This document shows, piece by piece, positions 56,870 to 64,000 of a stretch of 64,000 nucleotides of DNA. Each line of letters opens with the position of its first letter. Position 1 is the first letter of the stretch. The stretch spans positions 186,001 through 250,000 of the forward strand of contig NW_024467120.1 in NCBI RefSeq assembly GCF_017591425.1, in the 5' to 3' direction. The notes under the pieces are model-generated. The model ran no database searches, was not told the DNA's origin, and was given only the letters and a program-made list of their open reading frames with translations. The DNA comes from Ochotona curzoniae. Taxonomy: Eukaryota; Chordata; Mammalia; Lagomorpha; Ochotonidae. The position numbers and the translations under genes were made by a program.

Positions 56870-57178
56870 AAGGGCTGGCATGAAAGCCTAGTGGCTAAAT
56901 CCTTGCCTTGCACAGGCTGGGAACCCATAAGTATTCTGGTTCAGGTCCCAGCTGATCCACTTTTCTTCCAGATTGCTACCTGGGAAAGCAGCAGAGGATG
57001 GCCCAAAGCCTTGGGAAACCTCACATCTGGGAGACGTGTAAGAAGCTTCTAGCTCTTAACTTTGGATCAGCTCAGAGCCAGCTTTTTCACCCACATTGGG
57101 AGTGAACCATTACAATGGAAGATCTCTCCAGCTATCCATAAAATCTGACTTGTTCAATAAAAATAAATAAAACCATTT
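56870..57178 (+). mobile_element. CSINE
   Basis: Forward SINE from GGGCTGGCATGAAAGCCTAG to an AATAAAAATAAATAAAACC tail, followed by T and G homopolymer runs. Confidence 0.85.
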
Positions 57179-57369
57179 TTTTTTTGCAAAAGGGGGGGGT
57201 GGGCAATAGAAGGCATTGGTACCACAGCAATCCTCTCACTGGTATCAAAAGCATATGTAAGAGGGATATGTATCTGTGATAAAAGGAGGCACCAGAATCC
57301 ATCTGGTTAGGTGCTATCCTGGATCTCAGAGTTGTGTCAAAAGTGAGCTGTCATTTTCAGGACCTGAAA

Positions 57370-58476
57370 CTGTGGTTCAAGGTTTTGTTATTGAATGATT
57401 GATCATACCTTATGACTTATAATCTTATAAGTCATATTATGACATAATCATGATGAAATTGATGAGATTAATGAGACCTTAATGGTAGGCTTATGACATC
57501 AGAATCATACCACATATGAAATGAGCATGATATAAAATGTTTTGTTACAATACACTGGTTTCTTGCATCAAAATTTATTGTGATGGTACAATGGTTGGCT
57601 TATGATATCACAATTTTTTTAGGGTTACAATCGCTGGTTTATGACACCAGAATTGATTTTGTTGACACAAGGAATAGTCAGCACATTTATCATCACAATT
57701 AATCATGATACCATTAAGATAAGTTCATAATATAAGCATGTTTTCTGATGGCAGAATGATTGATCTATAACTTCAAAACTAACTATGACAGCTCAACTTT
57801 ACATTGTAATAATTGTGATTTATCCTGAATCAATGGACTATGATCTTACAAAACTTATATCAAAAATTTTACAGCACAGTCATTGCTTCATTACATCACA
57901 TGCTGTTATTAAATTACCCTAGAAAATTTATGTCAGAACTGTGGTTTAACCCAAATAAGTTGAGTATGACATCAAAAAGATTATATGAGATTCAGTGTTG
58001 GTTTATGAAACCAAACATTGATTTTGAAGGCACAGTTGTATATTTCTGTTATCACATTGATTATGGTGGAAAAAACAGCAAGTTTCTCATATCTGAAATG
58101 TGGTTTATCATGTACCATTGTTTTACAGCATAATGAGTTTTTTGAGAGTTAGAATAATGATCTGTAAACTCAACATTCATTATGACAGTAAAATGGTGGT
58201 TGTTGACATCAAATTAATTTTGATGGCATAATTACAAATTTATGAAACTAGATAAATCACTTATGGCATTATGAATCTTCATATGTCTATTATTCAACTA
58301 TAATTTGACTTATGGCACCAAATTGATTATGATGGCAAAACGGTGAGTTTCAGACTTGAAAAATTAATGATGAAAGTATGATACCAGTTTTGTAACACCA
58401 CAGTTACTGATGATATCACAATCTTCACTTGTGATATCAGACTTGTTTCTATCACATGCTAATTAATGACAGTTTT
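57370..58476 (+). repeat. ATGAYATCA minisatellite tract, right part
   Basis: Same degenerate units (TTATGACATCA, GATATCACAATT, GGTTTATGA). A trace continues after the SINE at 58,800-58,860. Confidence 0.72.
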
Positions 58477-58790
58477 ATTATTATTATTATTTTTATTGGA
58501 AAGGCGGATATACAGAGAGGGGAGACAGAGAGGAAGATCTTCCGTCCGATGATTCACTCCCCAAGTGAGCGCAATGGCCGATGCTATGCCAATCCAAAGC
58601 CAGGAGCCTCTTCCGGGTCTCCCACGAGGGTGCAGGGTCCCAAAGCTTTGGGCCGTCCTTGACTGCTTTCCTGGGCCACAGGCAGGGAGCTGGAAGGGAA
58701 GCAGGGCTGCCAGGATAGAACCGGCGCCCATATGGGATCCCAGGCGTGCAAGGCGAGGACCTTAACCACTTGCGCCAGCACGCTGGGCCC
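58477..58790 (-). mobile_element. Young CSINE with target-site duplication
   Basis: Reverse, very low divergence; CpG-rich elements such as GGATCTTCCGTCC-like and GAACCGGCGCCCATATGG are intact. 9-bp duplications GACAGTTTT lie at 58,468-58,476 and 58,791-58,799. The tail is a TTA microsatellite. Confidence 0.96.
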
Positions 58791-58861
58791 GACAGTTTTT
58801 TTTGACATTACAAAATTTAGTCATGTCATTAAAACTGAGTTACAATCATAATGGTAAGATT

Positions 58862-59020
58862 TAATTATTATGCTTTTATGATACAGTTCCATAGGTGCTC
58901 CATCCTCCACACCAAGATTCTTATCTCCCATTGATTTCACCTTTATTATTATCATGTAGAGTTCTTCATGAGTAGTCATAAGTACATCATTTTACTATTT
59001 ATAAGTATCCTGTCATTTTT
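58862..59020 (-). mobile_element. L1 3'-end fragment
   Basis: TTTTATGATACAGTTCCATA, then ATCATGTAGAGTTCTTCATG. A short copy of the L1 3'UTR module seen at 15.0, 42.5 and 47.05 kb. Confidence 0.65.
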
Positions 59021-59029
59021 AGGTCAGGA

Positions 59030-59200
59030 TTTTGTTTCTTTCATCTTCAGGCTACTACTCAATTATCCCAACAACATTTGTTGAAGAGAGCATATTTTTA
59101 TTGTCATTTTATTAACTTTTTTCTGTTTTCTTATTAATTTCTTTAGTGGCACATAGGTCATACAGTACAGAATATTACTAAGTGAATAAAGAAAAGCTCC
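59030..59200 (-). mobile_element. L1-like fragment
   Basis: CAATTATCCCAACAACATTTGTTG resembles a late L1 ORF2 segment on the minus strand (compare 48,955). Short and broken. Confidence 0.45.
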
Positions 59201-59446
59201 CAATCTCTCTCATTCAGTATGATGCTGATTTGGGGTTTTACATAAGTTGGAGCTTATGGAACTGTCATTGCTCCACCAGCAGCCAGGTGGGTAGGGGAGT
59301 TCACCCAGAGATCAGGTGATCTCACGCAAAGAACTGCCAACCCTACTGATATGTTTGACCTCAACTGGAGCAGAGATGGAGTAGCAGGCCCCAAGAAGAT
59401 GATATAGGAACAGGGTGGATTTCACAGGGCAGACTCCTACCATTGC

Positions 59447-59765
59447 CACATCAGGTGCCATTTTATGTAGAGAGGCAAAGGTATGGATGGAATGGAAGGA
59501 CAACAGCAAGCTGCACATGTGCTAAGCTGGGTGTGGTTTTATTTCCAGGTCAATATGTTACATTAAACCCCAGGAAAAATAGTACCAACTTGCATTTTAC
59601 AGGTTCCATGCAAAACAGTTCGAGACAGTCTGCAAACATAATGGCCAGCAAATCCATAACTACACCTACACCACATTAGGCACCATTTTATGTAGTACAG
59701 CAAAGACTGTGGGACTGGAGGGATAGCAGTGAGCTGAGCATGCACTAAGCTTGCAGCAAACTCAC
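59447..59765 (+). repeat. Tandem 5'UTR monomers, period about 224 bp
   Basis: CCATTTTATGTAG recurs at 59,458 and 59,682, with similar following sequence (GGCAAAG.../AGCAAAG..., GGA...GG.AGCA, GCACTAAGC/GTGCTAAGC). Position and direction fit L1 promoter monomers. Confidence 0.6.
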
Positions 59766-60527
59766 AGCTCTTTGAAATGCTCATGTCCCATAGAAAACAA
59801 TATGGATGTGGTATCGTATAGATTGAACTGAAAATATGTTGGAGTGATCCTCAGATCTAATACACCAAGATCAGGACCATGAAGAGCCAAGTTATTTAAA
59901 ACACATGGAAACTCTCTAGTCCTGGGGACTGCTCAAACCAGAAGGGGCCGAAAGCCTGGACAAGCAATGGTGAAGTCACAGAAAGAGATCACAATAGGCT
60001 GAGAGTGGTGGGCCAAAAGCTGGTCAAATGAAGATTGTGGTGGAAACCTAGCACAAGAGTTCAGGCCTGAAATGCACTGGATGGAGTGGCGCAGGTGACT
60101 ACAAATGAAGAAATGGGTACCAAACTCAATCAGTGGGTGACATAGCTTAGAAACCTGTCCTAAGTAGAAGCATAAGCTAACCAGAGGTGCAATGATTAAC
60201 AGCAAAAGAAGAGACAGCAGCACAATCAATATTATTAATCTTTTGCCCAAAAAGGAGAAAAAGCCTTTACCAAAATCAGCATTAATTAATGCATACATTG
60301 AGGAATGGGGGCATTTTTTGAGAAGCACATATAAGAAATATAGGAATATATCTCACAAGAAACAGTAACACAAGAATGACATCTAGCAGAATTGTTAGAA
60401 ATGAAGGAAAGAACTGAGCAACTTAAAAATTCACTTAATAATCTCAATAATAGAATGAGGCAGAAGAAAGTAGCTCAGATTTTGAACATATTTCTTGCCA
60501 TAATGGATAAACAATAAAAATTGGAAA

Positions 60528-60860
60528 TATGGCCCAGTATGGTGGCCTAGCTGCTAAAGTCCTTGCCTTGAACCTGCTGGGATCCCATATGGGCACTGGT
60601 TCTAATTCTGGCAGTTCCACTTCCCTTCCAGCTCCCTGCTTGCAGCCTGGGAGAGCAGTTGAGGTCTGCCCAATGCCTTGGGATCCTGCACCTGAATGGA
60701 AGACCTGGGGGAATTTCCTGGATCCTGACTTCAGATGAGCTGAGCACCAGCCATTGTAGTCACTTAGGGAGTGAATCATTGGATGGAAGATCTTCCTCTC
60801 TGATCCTTCTCTTCTATGTATTCTGACTTTACAATAAAGCTAAATAAATCTTAAAGGAAA
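60528..60860 (+). mobile_element. CSINE inside L1
   Basis: Forward SINE from GGCCCAGTATGGTGGCCTAG to a CTAAATAAATCTTAAAGG tail, inserted in ORF1. Confidence 0.9.
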
Positions 60861-61671
60861 CATTGCAAGTGGAGCTTGGTGAAGCTAAAAAAAATTATTT
60901 AATGATTTTGTGATACTACTAAAAAACCAAATATAAGAGTTCTGGGAGTTCCAGAAGGTTCAGAAGGAGAATCTGGGTTTAAAAATATATTCAACAAAAT
61001 AATAAATGAAAATGTCCCTAATCAGTAGAAGGAATTGGGAACCAGAATACATGAGGGGGAAAAGAACTCCCAACAGAGTTAAACAAAACAATCTTCATCA
61101 TCACGCTATTGTCAGTTGAACATAAGCAACAGATGCTTCAATGTGCAAATGAACAAAATTCAAATCACATATAGAAGAATGACAATCAGTCTCACAGCTG
61201 ACTGCTCACAGGAAACTCTACAGGCCAGAAGAGAATGAAGTGAGATACTCCATTCTAAAAGGAATAACTTATCAGCCAGGAATAACATACCCAGCAAAAT
61301 TTCCTTTGTGTTTGAAAATGAAATAAAATTCTTTATCAGAAATAAAAGCTCAAAGAATCCACCTCTTCCAGAGTTGTTCTGAAAATAATACTTAAAGATA
61401 TTTTTTTTTCTTGACAGAGAAAGGGAATAATCCCACCAAAGCCAACAGCAAATATGGAGCACATTCCAATAAAATAACAGAAGACTAAATCAAACAATGA
61501 ACAATCCAACACTAAATTGAAAGGACCGGAATACAACCTGTCTATATTAATCCTGAATGTAAATGCATTAAATTCATCAATCAAACATCATAATTTATAA
61601 AATGGATTTTACAAACCCATCTATCTCTTGCCTATAAGAGACACATTTCACCAACAAAGATTGGCAAAAAC

Positions 61672-62002
61672 TGGGGCTGGTGCATTAGCCTAGCGGTGGA
61701 TGTCCTCTCCTTGCACATGTCAGGTTTCCATAGGAGAGCTGGTTCCAATCCCAGCAGCTGCACTGCGCATACAGCTTCCTGCTTATGGCCTGAGAAATCA
61801 ATAGAGGATGGCCAACATCTTGGGATCTTGCATACACATGACAAACCCAAAAAGAGCTCCTGACTCTTGGCTTTAGATCAGAGCAGCTCTACCTATTGCA
61901 GCTGTTAGGGGAGTGTATCAATGGACACAAAACCTTCCTCTCTATTTAGCCTCCTTTCTGTTTATCTGAATTTCCCCTAAAATGAAATAATTACTTAAAA
62001 AA
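61672..62002 (+). mobile_element. CSINE inside L1
   Basis: Forward SINE from GGGGCTGGTGCATTAGCCTA to an AAATGAAATAATTACTTAAA tail, inserted in early ORF2. Confidence 0.85.
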
Positions 62003-63510
62003 TGATCATTGGAATCTGAAAAGGAAAAGATGTAAAATGTTATTCAATCATGATGTAACTGAAAAAAGAGGTAGCTTTTCCACTCTTATATGAAATAATA
62101 TAGACATTGATCTTTAAGAGATTAAATGAGACAAACATCTACATAATGATCAGAGGTTCTATTCAGCAAGAAGTGATCACCGTAATAAATGTATATGCAC
62201 CAAATGCCATGGCACCTAAAGAAACAAATACCAATGAATTTTAAGGGAGAAATAGACTCCATTACAACAATAATAGGGCAAGTAGATGTCCAAATTACAG
62301 CAGTTGACAGATTAATGAGACTGAAACTCAGCAAGAAAAACTAGAACTCACTCAACACTAGAGCTAATGGGCTTAATTAATATCTACAAAACCTTTCATT
62401 ACAAACAGAATACACTTTGTTTTCTCTCAGAACATGGAACATTTTCAGGATTGACCATATTAAATGCCACAGAACAAGCTTCAGCAAGTTTAAAAAAAAA
62501 AGAACAACAACATCCAAAAGAACTGAAATTACAGCACGCATCTTTTCAAACCATCATGCTATAAAGCTTGAATACAAAAAGTCCAAATACCACAGAAGAC
62601 ATGTGAATATCTAGAGACTGAATAAGATGCTTTTATATTTTAAAAAAAAAAAGGGCATAACAGAGGGGAAATTTAAAAATGCTTGAAACAACTGAAGGCA
62701 TCAACACAACATATCAAAACTTGTGGAACGTGATCAAGGCAATGTTCACCGAAAAGTTCATCTCAACCAATGCTTATGCTAATAAATTAGAAAAGCACCA
62801 AGTAAATGAGCGTACCATACATTTGAAGGAGCTAGAAAAGCAACAGCAAAGCAATCCCAAGATTATCAGGAAAAAGGAAATAACCAAAAAAAAAAAAAAC
62901 CGGCAATAATGCAAAATAGAGATCAAAAAACAATGTGTAAGATCAATGTATCAAAGAGCTGGTTCTTTGAAAATGTCAACAAAATAGATACCCAACTAGC
63001 CCAAATAATAAAAAAAGAGGAGGGAGATGATACAATCAATAGAATCACAGACAAAAAAAAGGAAATGTAAAAACAGATTCCTTGGACATGTATGGAATTA
63101 TGAACAAGTATTACAAACAACTATATGCCAATAAATCAGAAGGCTTTCAAGAGATGGATAGATATTTGTATACATGTGATCTACCAAAGTGAATCAAGAA
63201 GCAATAATGTAAATATACACAACAAGATTGACATTGAATAAGTAATTAAAGCCCTTCCAACCAAAAAAACACTTGAGCATATAGAATTACCACAGAATGC
63301 TCCCTATTATTTCAAAAAGAACTTACCCAAATTCTACACAAGCTATTCCAAACAATGAAACTTTAGGCAATCTTTCCAAACTCTTTCTCTGAAACCAATA
63401 TCACTTTAATATCAAAGCCAGCTAGAGACACAACAGAAAAAGAAAACTACAGACAAATATCCCTGATGAATACAACTGCAAAGATTATCAACAATATTCT
63501 AGCAAACAGG

Positions 63511-64000
63511 TTGTAGTATAGACTTACATTTAGTCTGGAGGATGGCAGAGATTGGGGCAAGCAAGGACCCCAGGAACAGCATTTGAAGGTCTTCCATGCA
63601 TAACGCCACTGTACTTGAAGGGTTGGATCATGAAACCCACCAGTGAGAATCAGAACAGGGAATGGGTAATGTGAGGCTTGTCCATGACACTAACCAGCAC
63701 ATGAGGGAATTAGGTCTGGGGCCAAATCTGTTGGGGAGCAAATTGTCCAACTCATGGGGAAGAGCAATTTCCACTGGCACATGAAGATCTGTGGTTGGCA
63801 ACAGGTCTGGTAGCAGAGCTAAGGAAATGAACCACCTGGGTTAAGATTCTTGCTGGTGAGTATGGAGATCCAGAATGGGGATAGCAAGCTGGTCTGGACA
63901 TGGCTGCAAGACCCTATTTCTTCAGCATCATCCCAGCTACACGATTGCATTTGTGAAATATCCCAGCATCTAGGTCTTCCCATCACCATTGTCTATGGAG
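63511..64000. other. Unassigned sequence after the L1 break
   Basis: GC content rises and L1 similarity stops abruptly at 63,510. The text (GGCTTGTCCATGACACTAACC, TCTGTTGGGGAGCAAATTG) resembles retroelement 5'UTR or LTR material. I cannot place it. It runs off the right edge. Confidence 0.35.

Larger units (their letters stand above)
59200..63510 (+). mobile_element. L1 on the plus strand, 5'UTR to RT, with two SINEs
   Basis: 59,200-60,330 looks like a 5'UTR with tandem monomers. 60,340-61,100 is decayed ORF1 (ATAAGAGTTCTGGGAGTTCC). 61,100-61,600 is an inter-ORF-like region. From 61,610 ORF2 begins in fragments. A 76-codon frame at 62,679-62,909 contains the L1 segment NTTYQNLW...LEKHQVNERTIHLKELEKQ. 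Similarity stops at 63,510 in the RT region. Many stops; inactive. Confidence 0.8.

Noticed and set aside
53720..58476. CRISPR-like array of regularly spaced short repeats
   Set aside because: Units are degenerate, spacing is irregular, there are no cas genes and the genome is mammalian; a decayed minisatellite fits better.

Overview
This is a gene-poor, AT-rich mammalian window made almost entirely of transposon-derived and duplicated non-coding DNA. About three dozen copies of one tRNA-derived SINE are present. It has an A-box/B-box head, a body containing the CCATATGGG and TTGGGGAGTGAATCA motifs, and an A-rich tail after AATAAA. This is the lagomorph C-repeat (CSINE) family. The young copies at 9.3, 26.6 and 58.5 kb look to me more like pika (Ochotona) than rabbit, but that is recall and not a database result. 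L1 fragments lie on both strands throughout.

Only one intact gene-like ORF is convincing: a single-exon vomeronasal type-1 receptor (V1R) on the minus strand at 11,473-12,429. Its last 13 codons and stop codon come from a SINE. Other gene-derived items are a PITPNB processed pseudogene (44.6-46.5 kb), a U6 snRNA pseudogene inside a SINE (21.7 kb), and a twice-present CpG-rich segment with RFX-like and NRF1-like motifs that could be an old promoter and first exon (2.1-2.5 and 29.1-29.6 kb). An unrecognised hydrophobic ORF remnant lies at 8.9-9.9 kb, with a partial inverted copy at 22.5-22.8 kb.

Layout: 0-0.5 kb L1 ORF2; 1.6-9.2 kb duplication block A1; 11.2-12.4 kb SINE plus V1R; 12.4-19.3 kb mostly unassigned DNA, with an L1 3' end, a probable LTR and two SINEs; 19.3-22.3 kb block B1; 22.5-26.1 kb block A3, an inverted copy of A1; 26.1-28.6 kb L1 3' segments; 28.8-32.4 kb block A2, a direct copy of A1 with an internal inversion; 32.4-36.7 kb SINEs and L1; 36.7-39.5 kb block B2, an inverted copy of B1; 39.5-44.3 kb L1; 44.3-58.9 kb a tract of degenerate ATGAYATCACAAT repeats interrupted by the PITPNB pseudogene and a near full-length L1; 59-63.5 kb an L1 on the plus strand with 5' tandem monomers; 63.5-64 kb unassigned.

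The most unusual signal is the degenerate minisatellite whose core is TTATGA(C/T)ATCACAAT. It occurs at several loci in both orientations and makes up most of the non-L1 sequence between 44 and 59 kb. The mixture of TGACATCA, TGATGTCA and TGATATCA is what CpG decay of TGACGTCA (a CRE/ATF palindrome) would give. The nested duplications and the insertions present in only one copy (PITPNB, U6, L1 3' ends, SINEs) allow a relative-age reconstruction.
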